A stretch of 64,000 bases of DNA from Nocardia amamiensis. Its GTDB lineage: Bacteria > Actinomycetota > Actinomycetes > Mycobacteriales > Mycobacteriaceae. Shown here one piece after another: positions 42,004-51,241 of this stretch. The notes beneath the pieces are model-generated. The model had not been told where the DNA came from, did no database searches, and worked only from the letters and a program-made list of their open reading frames with translations. Location: assembly GCF_015477605.1 (NCBI RefSeq), contig NZ_JADLQX010000016.1, forward strand, positions 1 to 64,000. The letters run 5' to 3'. A program made the position numbers and the translations under genes. Position 1 is the stretch's first letter. Each line of letters begins with the position of its first letter.

Positions 42004-42928
42004 GCAGGCGCCGACATCGGCGACGGGGTTGGCGTTCGATGGGTTCACGCACGTCGCGAGATCCCTCGGGCAACTGGTCGCGCCGACCACGCTGCTGACC
42101 GCCGTCCTGTTCTACTTCGGCTGGGCCCACGTCTACTGGTTCTTCAACTACTTCGGTGTCGATTCGACGACACTGAATCCGAGCATCCGCGAGTATCTGA
42201 TGCGCACCGTCGACACGCTGTTCGTGCCGTTGACACTCGTCGGTGTCATCGGCATGGCCGTGCTGTGGGGATATCTCGCGCTTCCCGATTCGGTCCGCGC
42301 CCGTCAGCCGGGGCGGTGGGCCACCACCGTGATCGCGGTGATCGCCGCAGCAGTCCTCATCAATGGGCTATCCCGAATCTATGTAGTGACCCCGCTCAAC
42401 AAAGGCTTGTGTGTGGCGCCGGTATCGATCATCGCTGCGGTGCTGGTGTTCTGGCTGCTGGTGGTGCTGCGCCGCAAGCGCCTGCGTGAACGCCTCCCCG
42501 CGACAGCGCCACCACCGTCGCAGGCGGCCGCGGTCGCGGAATGGGTGATCCTGTTCATCATGGTCGGCATCAATTTGTTCTGGATCGCCACCGACTATTC
42601 GGTCGCGGTCGGTCAGACCCGGGCGCGTGAATGGGCCGCGCAACTGCCTACCGGTTCCCAGGTCATCATCTACAGCGAAAAGGAGCTGCACCTGTCCGGA
42701 TCTGATGTTCGCAGGACGTCGTGCGGCACCGATCCCGGCGCTGGATCCGCCTACCGGTTCCGCTACGACGGGCTGGTACCCCTGAGCCGCATCGGCGACC
42801 ACTACGTCCTGGTCCCCCGGACCTGGCGGCCCGGGCACGGCGCGGCGATCGTCCTGCCCGCGCAGAGTCCAGGCGCGATCCGGTTCGAGTTCCGCCTGGC
42901 GGGCGACACGGTACCCGCCAGCTGCTGA
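41984..42928 (+). CDS. Integral membrane protein of unknown function
   Basis: 314 residues from GTG 41984. Four hydrophobic spans (about 33-55, 78-98, 113-132, 143-162) and a fifth near 187-205 are followed by an external-looking C-terminal domain of about 100 residues (VAVGQTRAREWAAQLPTGSQVIIYS... LVPRTWRPGHGAAIVLP). The AHVYWFFNYFGVDSTTLN segment near 45-65 is conserved-looking in such actinobacterial proteins. No enzyme motif was seen. Coupled to the lipoprotein gene. Confidence 0.72.
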   Translation: MSQPPDEQAPTSATGLAFDGFTHVARSLGQLVAPTTLLTAVLFYFGWAHVYWFFNYFGVDSTTLNPSIREYLMRTVDTLFVPLTLVGVIGMAVLWGYLALPDSVRARQPGRWATTVIAVIAAAVLINGLSRIYVVTPLNKGLCVAPVSIIAAVLVFWLLVVLRRKRLRERLPATAPPPSQAAAVAEWVILFIMVGINLFWIATDYSVAVGQTRAREWAAQLPTGSQVIIYSEKELHLSGSDVRRTSCGTDPGAGSAYRFRYDGLVPLSRIGDHYVLVPRTWRPGHGAAIVLPAQSPGAIRFEFRLAGDTVPASC

Positions 42929-42999
42929 GATGGCGCATCCGGCCGTGAGCGGCTTTCCCGGCACTCCGCGGTGTTGCTCCGCGAGGAAGAACAGACGAT

Positions 43000-44016
43000 T
43001 CATTGCGGCAGACCGAGTCCTTCGGCCAGTACAGGCCACGACTTCTTCAGTGCTTCCTGCCAATAGCCCCACGAATGGGTTCCGGTGGGCTGGAAATCAT
43101 AGGTCGCGGGGATTGCGAGTGCGGTCAGTCGGTCACGCATGTTGTGTGTGCACCAGTTCACCGCTGCCTCGATGACGCCGCCGAGGATCAGCTGGTTGAG
43201 ATAGCCACGGGGGCCGGGCTGCATGTGTGTGCCGTTGTAGGTGTCGTACATTCCGGGCACGCCGGTGCCCGTGGACAGGAACAAGCGCACTCCGCGTAGC
43301 TGGTCGGCGTGCAGGTAAGGGTCGTTGGCCGCCCACATCGGGTCGTCGGGCGGGCCGTACATGTTGTGGGTGTCGCCGCCGCCCCAGCTTTCCACGGCCA
43401 GCTTCACGAACTCGCGTCCGAGCGGATCGCTGACCTGCGCGCAGCCGCTGTAGGCCGCGACCGCCTGGTACCGGCCGGGTTTCGCGATCGCCAGCTGGAG
43501 CACCGAAGTTCCGGATGTCGACAGTCCCGCGATGGCGTTCGCACCGGTGGTGCCGAACTCCGCGTCGATCAGGGGAGGCAATTCCTCGGTGAGGAAGGTC
43601 TTCCATTTGTACAGGCCGAGTTTCGGGTCGGGGGCGCGCCAGTCGGTGTAATAGCTCCAGCGCCCGCCGACGGGCTGGACGACGTTCACGTCTTTGTCGG
43701 CGAGGAAGCGCAGCACGTCGGTGTTCTTCTGCCACGTCGCGCTGTCCTGGCCACCACCACCACCGTTCAGCAGATACAGGGTCGGCCGGGGCGCCGAGCG
43801 GTCCGCCGGGCGCAGCACTTTCACCATGATGTCCTGTCGCATCGCCGCGGAGTACACCCGCAACTGCACCGTGCGCTCTTCCTCCGCCCAGTGGCCGGTG
43901 ATCACTGACGGCGGATCCGCTTTCGCGTTCGGCGACGCGGCGACCACGCCGAACAGCGCTACGACCGCCGTGATGACGGGTATCCAAGGGCGGCAGAGTT
44001 TTTCGCTGCGAGGCAT
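43000..44016 (-). CDS. Secreted mycolyltransferase / Ag85-like esterase
   Basis: 338 residues. The N-terminus (WIPVITAVVALFGVVAASPNAKA) is a signal peptide. The alpha/beta hydrolase of the Ag85 family shows LYLLNGGGGGQDSATW, the DWRAPDPKLGLYKWKTFLTEELPPLI block, nucleophile Ser166 in AGLSTSGTS and His in GTHSWGYW near the C-terminus. The elbow GLSTSG differs from the usual GLSMGG/GLSMAG. Ag85 enzymes transfer mycolates to trehalose or arabinogalactan in the envelope. A signal lipase gene lies 246 bp upstream on the same strand. Confidence 0.88.
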   Translation of the reverse strand: MPRSEKLCRPWIPVITAVVALFGVVAASPNAKADPPSVITGHWAEEERTVQLRVYSAAMRQDIMVKVLRPADRSAPRPTLYLLNGGGGGQDSATWQKNTDVLRFLADKDVNVVQPVGGRWSYYTDWRAPDPKLGLYKWKTFLTEELPPLIDAEFGTTGANAIAGLSTSGTSVLQLAIAKPGRYQAVAAYSGCAQVSDPLGREFVKLAVESWGGGDTHNMYGPPDDPMWAANDPYLHADQLRGVRLFLSTGTGVPGMYDTYNGTHMQPGPRGYLNQLILGGVIEAAVNWCTHNMRDRLTALAIPATYDFQPTGTHSWGYWQEALKKSWPVLAEGLGLPQ

Positions 44017-44262
44017 AGCCGGATGCTCCTGTTCTGGTCAGCGCACGTCGTGGTCGACACCCCCGTGCCCACCGAGCGGCGGGTGCGATGGTCCGCTCGG
44101 TGGGCTCACCGCCGCGCGCCGGAATGTGCGCGCCAGGACAGGGGCGGGTTCTGAGGGATCCTGTCCGGCGAGCAGCGAACGCGAGGCGGCTGGTGCCTCC
44201 GTCGAGCAGCGCGAAGTCGGGCACAATGCACGCCGCGCGACGAAGGCAGGTCTATCGGGTGG

Positions 44263-45468
44263 TCAGAGCGAGCCTCCGCCGCCGATCAGCCACGGGTTGA
44301 AGGTGCACTCCAAGTTCGGATGGCCGACGGGGTCCAACGCACGCAGCGCGATGGACAGCGCCCGTGGCGAGTACATGATGGTGAGGTGGTCGGACACGTC
44401 CTGCTCGCATCCGTCCTGCAGGGTGATATTCCGCACCGACACACCAGGCGCCGCCTTAAGGAAGGTCAAGTCGTAAGGGTTGGTGATCTCGTCGTAGCGG
44501 GTCGCGACAATGGTGTAGTCGACGCCGGGAATGGTGTCGCCGTTCTCGTTGAGCTTGTTGACGAAGTCCGAGCCGACCGTCTGCTGGATGCCAGCGTGGC
44601 CGACGAAGATCTCGATGAAGCCGAGGATGTCGATACCGAAGTTGTTGATCGCCCGGCCCAGCGCGCCGATTCCGATCAGGCTCGTGCCGTGGTGCGTGGC
44701 GCCGTAGGTGACCAGGTTCGCGACCTTGGCGGCGCCACCCTCGAACTTGGTGTACCAGTTCGACATCGAACCACCCTGGGAATGCGCGACGATGTCCACT
44801 TCGGACGCGCCGGTCGCGGCCAGCACCCGGTCGACGAACGTGGCCAGCTGCTTGGCGGAGTCCTGGATATAGCCTGTGCCCATCACGCCGGGGAGCACCG
44901 AACCGAGACCGCCTCCTTCGAGCAGGTTCGACCGGCCGTAGTTGAAAGTGAACGTGCAGAAGCCGGCGTCCTTGATCGGCCGGCCCATGTACGCGAAGCC
45001 GTTGTAGGCGTTCATCCAGGTGCCGTGCACCATGACCACCGGGCGCGGATGCTCGGTCGTCGGTTTGCAGTTCCAGTCGTTGGCGCCGGGCGGGGCGACG
45101 TCCGGATGCGTCAGCCCGTAGCCGAACGCGGCCAGCCACGACGTCATCGGGGGGCCGTAACCTACGGTGTCGCTGGCGTATCCGCCGGATGACCCCGAGC
45201 TGCTGCCGGACCCGCCGTAGCAGTCTCCGGAACCGTTGCCGGAACCGGCGCCGCTGCCCGATGTGCAGGCCGAGCCGGTGCCCGCACTTCCCGAATCGGC
45301 GATCGGCGCGGCCTTGCGACCGGCCGCGATGTAGTCCGCGAGCGTCTGCTCGGTCGGCCGCTCCTCGGGCGCCGCGTTCGCGCCGACGCCGGTCGAACCG
45401 ACAGCGAGCACCGACACGCTCAGCAGCACCGCCGCGATAGACGAGCGCCCGTAGGTACTTCGTTTCAT
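44263..45468 (-). CDS. Secreted lipase/esterase of the EstA/Lip (class 2 lipase) family
   Basis: 401 residues from ATG 45468, AGGAGG six bases upstream. A signal peptide (residues 1-32) is followed by a Gly/Ser-rich linker (59-99), then an alpha/beta hydrolase: VVMVHGTWMNAYNGF (oxyanion hole), Ser230 in VAHSQGGSMSNWY, and a late His in DVSDHLTIMY. This matches actinobacterial triacylglycerol lipases secreted to the cell surface. The linker may span the mycomembrane. Confidence 0.87.
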   Translation of the reverse strand: MKRSTYGRSSIAAVLLSVSVLAVGSTGVGANAAPEERPTEQTLADYIAAGRKAAPIADSGSAGTGSACTSGSGAGSGNGSGDCYGGSGSSSGSSGGYASDTVGYGPPMTSWLAAFGYGLTHPDVAPPGANDWNCKPTTEHPRPVVMVHGTWMNAYNGFAYMGRPIKDAGFCTFTFNYGRSNLLEGGGLGSVLPGVMGTGYIQDSAKQLATFVDRVLAATGASEVDIVAHSQGGSMSNWYTKFEGGAAKVANLVTYGATHHGTSLIGIGALGRAINNFGIDILGFIEIFVGHAGIQQTVGSDFVNKLNENGDTIPGVDYTIVATRYDEITNPYDLTFLKAAPGVSVRNITLQDGCEQDVSDHLTIMYSPRALSIALRALDPVGHPNLECTFNPWLIGGGGSL

Positions 45469-46033
45469 TGCCTGCCTCCTGCAGAACCACGATGTTCGAG
45501 GGCCGGTGCCGTTCCCGCGGCACCGAAACTGCGCCAACGCTAGAACCGCGCGACGCGAGCGCCCACGCCGAACGATCGGATCTGGAGACCTCACGAATGC
45601 CTTTGTCGCGGCTAGGGATACGCCACAAGGTAGCGACAATTCCCGGTATCGGGAGGCGATATGGCAAGCGGCACAAAAAGACCGCGACGAAACGGTGAAT
45701 TCTCCAGATCACCGTGGGATCACAGTTCGACATCGGCGTGCACGGGCATCATGGACAAAAACCCGCACCTCGCCGTCGGTGGACATCCGATGGCTAACCG
45801 CTCGGAGACCCCGTGTCCAGCACCATGGTTCCCAGCGCAGGCGTCGGCGCTCGCGCGACGCCGTGCCGTTCGCCGCCGGCCATATCGACCGCGGGATCGC
45901 TTCTTTCACGACGCGGCGTCGGCATCGCCGCCAACCGTGACAGCCGAGCGAATGCCTTCGCCAGTCCGGCGCATCGGCCCGCTCACCAACCGGGGCCTGC
46001 CGACCAGCACCGTTTCGCAATACAGGAGCAACC
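45469..46033. other. 565-bp intergenic region without a convincing gene
   Basis: The region separates the divergent lipase and dehydratase genes. A plus-strand frame from ATG 45661 (with GGGAGG upstream) runs 133 codons, but its Arg/Pro-rich translation and overlap with the MaoC start argue against it. The AT-richer centre (about 45670-45760) may hold promoters. Confidence 0.4.
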
Positions 46034-47089
46034 ATGACCCAGACCGCTGTGAATCCGGCTGATCAGGCGAGGGCGCTCGTCGACCACCGTTATCGTTCCG
46101 CCGTCCCCTACCAGGTGGAACGAGAAAAGATCCGGGAATTCGCCCGCGCCGTCCAGGATTACCATCCGGCGCATTGGAGCGAGGCCGCCGCGGCCGAACT
46201 CGGATTTTCCGGGCTCGTCGCGCCCCCGACCTTCAGCTCGATAATTCTCACCCGGATGCACCGCGAAATCATGGATTCGCTGATCACCGGATACGACCCC
46301 ACCCGGATTCTGCACGCGGACCAGGTATTCGACTTCGGCAGGCCGCTGGTCGCCGGAGACCGCCTGACCTGTGACGTCTACTTCGAATCGTTCCGGCACT
46401 TCGGCGACTACGACGTTCTCGCGATCAAGAGCGTGCTCATCGACCAGGACGGCATGGTGGTGCAGACCGGCTCCAGCGCGCTGCTCGCACGCGTCGGCGG
46501 CCCCGATCCGGGGCTGGCCGAGGCGGTACGCACGGTCGCCATGTCCCCTGTCACGACGCGACAGGGCCGAACCGAAGCCGTCGTCCCCGCCGCGGCCGAC
46601 TCGCTTGCGCCACCGCACGCACCCCGGATCGCGCAGCCGGAGGTCGATTTCGCCGACCTCGCGGTGGGCACGGAACTGCCGACGCGGACTGTGCGCTTGT
46701 CTCGTGGGGACCTGGTCAACTACGCCGGAGTGACCGGCGACGTCAATCCGGTGCTCTTCGACGAACGAATCGCCGTCGCCAGCGGTCTGCCGACCGTGGT
46801 CGCACCCGGCATGCTGAAACTCGGCCTGGCCGCTTCGTTCCTCAGTGCCTGGCTCGGCGACCCCACGGCGCTCACCCGATTCCGCGCACAGTTCGCGCAC
46901 AACACGCACTACTTGCGCATTCCGCCCTTGGCGGCCGGGACGGTCGAGTTCCGCGGCCGGGTCACCTCGATCGATCCGCGCAGGCGGCGAGCGACCGTCG
47001 CGGTCGACGCACGGGCCGAAGGTCGCAAGCTGTTCGGCTACGCCGCCGCGGAAGTGCTCTTCCAGCAAGCTAGTTGGGCCAGCGCCTGA
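46034..47089 (+). CDS. Double-hotdog (HadAB-type) MaoC dehydratase, C-terminal catalytic His replaced
   Basis: 351 residues. The first hotdog (about 15-150) contains QDYHPAHWSEAAAAELGFSGLVAP, and the second (about 205-345) contains YAGVTGDVNPVLFDERIA, where the hydratase-2 motif normally reads GDxNPxH; residue 241 is Leu instead of His. The fused HadA/HadB layout is typical of FAS-II (3R)-hydroxyacyl-ACP dehydratases in Nocardia and relatives. A paralog at 54751-55815 keeps the His. This copy may be a non-catalytic partner or have changed specificity. Confidence 0.87.
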   Translation: MTQTAVNPADQARALVDHRYRSAVPYQVEREKIREFARAVQDYHPAHWSEAAAAELGFSGLVAPPTFSSIILTRMHREIMDSLITGYDPTRILHADQVFDFGRPLVAGDRLTCDVYFESFRHFGDYDVLAIKSVLIDQDGMVVQTGSSALLARVGGPDPGLAEAVRTVAMSPVTTRQGRTEAVVPAAADSLAPPHAPRIAQPEVDFADLAVGTELPTRTVRLSRGDLVNYAGVTGDVNPVLFDERIAVASGLPTVVAPGMLKLGLAASFLSAWLGDPTALTRFRAQFAHNTHYLRIPPLAAGTVEFRGRVTSIDPRRRRATVAVDARAEGRKLFGYAAAEVLFQQASWASA

Positions 47090-48142
47090 TCACGCCGCCG
47101 CGTCGGCCCGGCCCGTATCCGGTCCATCGACCCCGGCGCGGCCACGAACCAGGCCGGTGAGCAGCGCCAGCCTACGGTGCGATGCCAAGCGGGCGGCACG
47201 GTCATAGGTACTGGTGTGCACCAAAATCTCATCGGCGCCGGTCCCGATCACCAGCCGCTCCAGCTGTTCGGCCACCTCGTCCTCGGTGCCGAACAGATGC
47301 CCGCGCAGACCCTCGTCGAAGATCTTGCGTTCCCGCTCGGTCATGGTGCGCGTCTCGATCTCCGAGGGCGGTATCAGGGGCGGGAACTCACCGCGGGTGC
47401 GGGCGTACGCGGCGGACCATGCCTCCGGTAGCAGCAGCCGATGCGCCTGTGCGGCGGTGTCGGCGATGACGATCGAGCCCGATACCACCACGTAGGGTTC
47501 CGCGCCCGCCACCCCGGGACGAAAGTCCGCGCGATAACGCTCGATGGCCTCGATCATGCGGTCCTCGCCGCCCACCGCGGCGATCACGAGCGGCAGCCCG
47601 AACCGCGCCGCACGCGCGGCGCCGGACCCGGTCGCCAGCAGGAAGGCGGGAACCCGCAGCCCCTCCGCGGGCCAGGCGTGCACGCCCCGGCTGCCGTCGG
47701 CGAAGTACGCCAGCAGCTCGGCGAGCTGAGCGTCGAAGTCCTCGGCATCGCGCTTGTCGTGCCCGAGGGCCCGCCGCACGCCGTCGGTGAAACCCACCGA
47801 CCGGCCCAGGCCCATATCGATACGTCCCGGATACAGCGACTCCAGCACACCGAATTGCTCGGCCACGACCAGCGGCTGATGGTTGGGCAGCATCACGCCG
47901 CCGGTGCCGATCCGGATCCGGGAAGTCGCGGCGGCCGCGGCGGCGGCGAGCACCGTGGGCGCCGAGCCGGCCACGCCGGGCACGCTGTGGTGCTCGGACA
48001 CCCAGAAGCGGTGATACCCCCATTCCTCGGCGAGCCGAGCGAACTCGACGGTCTCGCGCAGCGCGGCCGGATGGCTCTGGCCGCGCCGGACGCGCGAGCG
48101 GTCGAGCACGGAGAACCGGACGGAGGACAGAGCCGAGGTCAT
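47090..48142 (-). CDS. LLM-class flavin-dependent oxidoreductase (luciferase-like, MsnO8 type)
   Basis: 350 residues from ATG 48142. FSVLDRSRVRRGQSHPAALRETVEFARLAEEWGYHRFWVSEHHSVPGVAGSAP and later RIGTGGVMLPNHQPLVVAEQFGVLESLYPGRIDMGLGRSVG are the typical blocks of luciferase-like monooxygenases (quoted as landmarks: SEHHSVPG, MLPNHQPLVVAEQ, DMGLGRS). Uses FMN or F420. It converges on the dehydratase gene with no gap. Substrate unknown. Confidence 0.9.
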   Translation of the reverse strand: MTSALSSVRFSVLDRSRVRRGQSHPAALRETVEFARLAEEWGYHRFWVSEHHSVPGVAGSAPTVLAAAAAAATSRIRIGTGGVMLPNHQPLVVAEQFGVLESLYPGRIDMGLGRSVGFTDGVRRALGHDKRDAEDFDAQLAELLAYFADGSRGVHAWPAEGLRVPAFLLATGSGAARAARFGLPLVIAAVGGEDRMIEAIERYRADFRPGVAGAEPYVVVSGSIVIADTAAQAHRLLLPEAWSAAYARTRGEFPPLIPPSEIETRTMTERERKIFDEGLRGHLFGTEDEVAEQLERLVIGTGADEILVHTSTYDRAARLASHRRLALLTGLVRGRAGVDGPDTGRADAAA

Positions 48143-48186
48143 ACCGATGTCAACGCCGCCGCGCCGGACAGATTCCGCGGCGTCGT

Positions 48187-49230
48187 TCAGGAGGACTCGG
48201 GTACCTCGAGTGCCGACGCGAGCACTGCCCACATCTTCGGCAGCTGGGCCTGGAAATCCGGCCAGGTGTGCATTCCCGCGGGCGAGTATTCCACGGTGGC
48301 GGGAATCTTCAGTTCCGCCAGACGCGCGGCGAACCGCTCGGTGCACGCCCGGGCGCCCGCCTCCAGCGCCGCGCCACCACCCGCGGTGCGCAGCGCCTCC
48401 GCGATCGTCGGCGAGCCGGCGACCGCGACCAAGTCGGCGCCGGTGGGCAGGCCGGTAGCCGCCGACAGGTAGATCCCCGTGCCGCGCAGGCCTTCCGCGT
48501 GCAGCAGGCTGTCGTGCGCGGACCATTCCGGTGAGGTCGGCGGGCCCCAGAGGTTGTCGACATTGCCGCCGCGTGAGGCCACGGTGATGGTGGTGACGGC
48601 GTGACCGAGCGGGTCCGAAGTCGAGTAGCAGCCGCTCATCCCGGCCACGGCGCGATACCAGCCGGGATGGCGCTGCGCCAGCATCATCGCCGCCTGCGCT
48701 CCCATCGACACCCCCGCGATCGCACGGCGGCCGTCGTTGCGCAGCAGCGATTCCACGATGGGTGGAAGCTCGGTGGTGAGGAAGGTCTCCCAGCGATTGA
48801 GGCCGAGCGCGGTGTCGTGCCGAATCCAGTCGCTGTACATGCTGCCGGTGCCGCCGCCGGTCAGCACCACGTCGACCGGCTTGTCCGCGAAGAACTCCGC
48901 GGCGTTGCCCTTGGTCAGCCACGCGGAGGTGGCGTCGCCGTCGACGCCGTCGAGCAGATACAGGACCGGCCGGGGCCCCGTGCCGGTGCCGCGCAGCACA
49001 TCGACGGTGATGATCCGGCGCATGGCCGCCGATGCGATCGCCAGCCGTTCCCGGCGCGGCGAAACTTTCTCGATCGAGATCAAGCCGGTGCGGGTCATCG
49101 AGGGGTCGACGGCGGGCGGCGGTGCCGCCGGTGCCTGCGGGGCAGGCGTCACCGGATCGGCGAGCACGGGCGCGGCGGCCACCGCGGCGATGACCGCCAT
49201 CGCCGCGGTGATCGGTCCACGCAGCCTCAT
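48187..49230 (-). CDS. Second secreted mycolyltransferase / Ag85-like esterase
   Basis: 347 residues from ATG 49230. Signal peptide at 1-25 (MRLRGPITAAMAVIAAVAAAP), Pro/Ala-rich linker to about 43, then the Ag85 fold: LYLLDGVDGDATSAW, SDWIRHDTALGLNRWETFLTTELPPIV, Ser175 in AGVSMGAQAA, and GMHTWPDF with the catalytic His. It keeps the usual GVSMG elbow, unlike the copy at 43000. The ATG overlaps the stop of a small upstream frame (ATGA). Confidence 0.9.
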   Translation of the reverse strand: MRLRGPITAAMAVIAAVAAAPVLADPVTPAPQAPAAPPPAVDPSMTRTGLISIEKVSPRRERLAIASAAMRRIITVDVLRGTGTGPRPVLYLLDGVDGDATSAWLTKGNAAEFFADKPVDVVLTGGGTGSMYSDWIRHDTALGLNRWETFLTTELPPIVESLLRNDGRRAIAGVSMGAQAAMMLAQRHPGWYRAVAGMSGCYSTSDPLGHAVTTITVASRGGNVDNLWGPPTSPEWSAHDSLLHAEGLRGTGIYLSAATGLPTGADLVAVAGSPTIAEALRTAGGGAALEAGARACTERFAARLAELKIPATVEYSPAGMHTWPDFQAQLPKMWAVLASALEVPESS

Positions 49231-49385
49231 AGCGCCGTGGCGGCCCGTTCCGCCTGCTGGACCGCTGCTTGTTCGCACTGCTGCTCGAATCGGTGCACCT
49301 GAATCCGGGGTTCGTCCTGCTCTGCGCTGGATCGGCCGCCCCGGGCAGCCCACACGCCGCCGCGGTTGTAGGCCGCCGAGATCAT
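49227..49385 (-). CDS. Possible 52-residue protein translationally coupled to the mycolyltransferase
   Basis: From ATG 49385 a frame (MISAAYNRGG...) with a Gln/Glu/Ala-rich helical C-terminus stops at TGA overlapping the mycolyltransferase ATG. The start lies six bases after a TCTTAT -10-like box. The palindrome GACAG-A-CTGTC (49399-49409) lies just upstream. A longer version from 49643 is possible. No family recognised; the rest of the gap to 49695 holds no gene I can support. Confidence 0.3.
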   Translation of the reverse strand: MISAAYNRGGVWAARGGRSSAEQDEPRIQVHRFEQQCEQAAVQQAERAATAL

Positions 49386-49695
49386 TCTGTGATAAGATGA
49401 CAGACTGTCTACAGTACGCAGCTTCGTGATCATCGCGATCAGCGCTACAACGGAAAATTCGTATCGGTCCGGCTCCCGATCAACGCGACCCATCGCGGTG
49501 AATTCATGTCGGTCCACGCATTGCACGGAATCATGCGGATTCCAGGCCTTGGACTTGCGCAGATGGTCGCTGAGCGGGCGTTCGGCGGTGGGCTCGAGTT
49601 CGCGCGGAATATGGCGATCGGACAACGCGGTGGTCACTCGCACTCCTTAGCTCACCCTCGACAACAGGGCAACATCGACAATAGCGGACGAATAG

Positions 49696-50676
49696 TCATG
49701 CCGAGCGTCCAATTACGTGATCGTTGGGCGCGGTGACGATGCTCATAGGCCCCTGCTGGGCTAGCTCACAACCCGGCGCTTCGTCGCCTTCGGCAACCCG
49801 GTACAACCCCGGCGGCCCGCCCGCCGCCCGCAGCCGGTCCAGGAGATCGTGCGCACGACCGGCGAGTTCGGGGATGCGCGCGGTGCGGCCGGTCGCGACC
49901 GCGGCGGTCAACGGCACCTCGGCGGCGTCACCGACCATGGCCAGAACCTCGTCGGTCATGCTGAACGATCCGGTGCGGGCGAGCGCGTCATCCAGGGGCA
50001 CCAGCACGGTGCCGCCCGCGGCGGACAGCACCGACAGCGCCCGGGAGCCGAGCGGACCGGCCAGCGCGGCCTGGACACGGCGGAGCTTGCGGCGGGCGGC
50101 GAGCACGCCCGCGCCAGGTCTTCGCTCGTCCGGATGCGCGGGAATGCTCAATGCCATCACCTGGTAGGACCGCGCGATCGCGATGCCGGTCTCCCGGGCG
50201 AGCTCGCCCACGCCCTGTCCGCCGAGCAAGGCCGAGACCAGCGTCTGAGCGGCGGTTTGATGTTCCCGAGCGACCGCGCGATGCTCGTCGACATAGGCGG
50301 TCGACGCGGCCAGGGTCACCGTTTCCAGCACCCGGACCGCCAGTCGCGCGCCGGCGAGAAAATGATCCGCCCGCTCGTCGGCGACCTGGTCGGCGAGGAA
50401 TTCCAATCCGCTTCTTATTTCGTCGTGGTACGCGCCGAGCACCGTTTCCAGCGCGATTCCCTCACGTGCCCACCGTGCGGCGAATCCGGCGATCTCCTGA
50501 GGCTGCGGTTCGGCCGGTGACGTGCGTGGAGCGAGGAGTTCGACGGCCGCGGCCAAACAGTTTCGCGCGGCGGTCGCCACATCGCCGGACGCGTCGGGGC
50601 CGGAGTGCCCGGCCAGATGTGCGACGAGTTTCGATGTCAACATCTCGGTACTCGTTGTCGGCTGCCTGCCCATCAT
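49696..50676 (-). CDS. PucR-like protein lacking the C-terminal DNA-binding domain
   Basis: 326 residues similar along their length to the PucR regulator at 32626-33882: WAREGIALETVLGAYHDEIRSGLEFL, AREHQTAAQTLVSALLGG, GIAIARSYQVMALSIPAHPDERRP, VLAARRKLRRVQAAL. Similarity ends at GPPGLYRV, after which only 30 residues remain and the PucR helix-turn-helix is absent. No remnant of it was seen downstream in other frames. It may be a truncated gene or a sensor-only protein. Starts at tandem ATGs 50676/50673. Confidence 0.75.
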   Translation of the reverse strand: MMGRQPTTSTEMLTSKLVAHLAGHSGPDASGDVATAARNCLAAAVELLAPRTSPAEPQPQEIAGFAARWAREGIALETVLGAYHDEIRSGLEFLADQVADERADHFLAGARLAVRVLETVTLAASTAYVDEHRAVAREHQTAAQTLVSALLGGQGVGELARETGIAIARSYQVMALSIPAHPDERRPGAGVLAARRKLRRVQAALAGPLGSRALSVLSAAGGTVLVPLDDALARTGSFSMTDEVLAMVGDAAEVPLTAAVATGRTARIPELAGRAHDLLDRLRAAGGPPGLYRVAEGDEAPGCELAQQGPMSIVTAPNDHVIGRSA

Positions 50677-51241
50677 GCCTACCGAAGGTTAGCGACTGAT
50701 CGTGATGAAATCGAGATATGTCCGGACGAATCGGGTAACTCATCACGGACCGCCCGGCGTGTTGGGCGGGATCACAAGCACTCGAGCCGTTCGGCGAATA
50801 CCGCGACCCAGGTCGCCGGAAATGCTGCGACGCCGTAGTTTCGGATTTCCGTTGCGCGGCCCTCGGATGCGAGGTATGTGACGCAGCGCCGACCGCGCAT
50901 TCCGGCGCTGCGTCGTCGTCACCCTAGAGCCGTATCGGCCGCCCTGAGAAGCCCCCGTCCGCGCGTTCGGGAGGGTTCATCGGCACCGGTCACCGCGATT
51001 GGGGCATCGCACAAGCCGCCGCGCGCCGCCTCCGTTGGCGTCGGATTATGTTGTGTCACAATGCAACCTGGCGACCATAGTGGAATCTCTGATGATCGGC
51101 GCCGAAACGGGCGAACCCACACGCCGATGCTTTACCGTCGCAGCAGTGCCGGGCCCCTCGTTCGCCGCGTTGTGGCCCGGCACGCGACGTGCCCGCTGCG
51201 CGGGTCCCTACCCTCGCCCGGCGGGCACGCCGCACTCGGGC
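50677..51241. other. 565-bp intergenic region with a strong hairpin
   Basis: No gene is convincing here. Arms GACGCAGCGCCG (50880-50891) and CGGCGCTGCGTC (50903-50914) pair perfectly over 12 bp with an 11-nt loop. The hairpin lies about 330 bp downstream of the Rv1733c-like gene and upstream of the PucR-like gene, so it may terminate transcription from 52464-51242. An AT-rich patch around 50690-50760 may hold the PucR-like promoter. Confidence 0.5.

Noticed and set aside
45661..46062. Gene of 133 codons before the MaoC dehydratase
   Set aside because: Despite GGGAGG upstream, the translation is Arg/Pro/Ser-rich without a domain and overlaps the dehydratase start.
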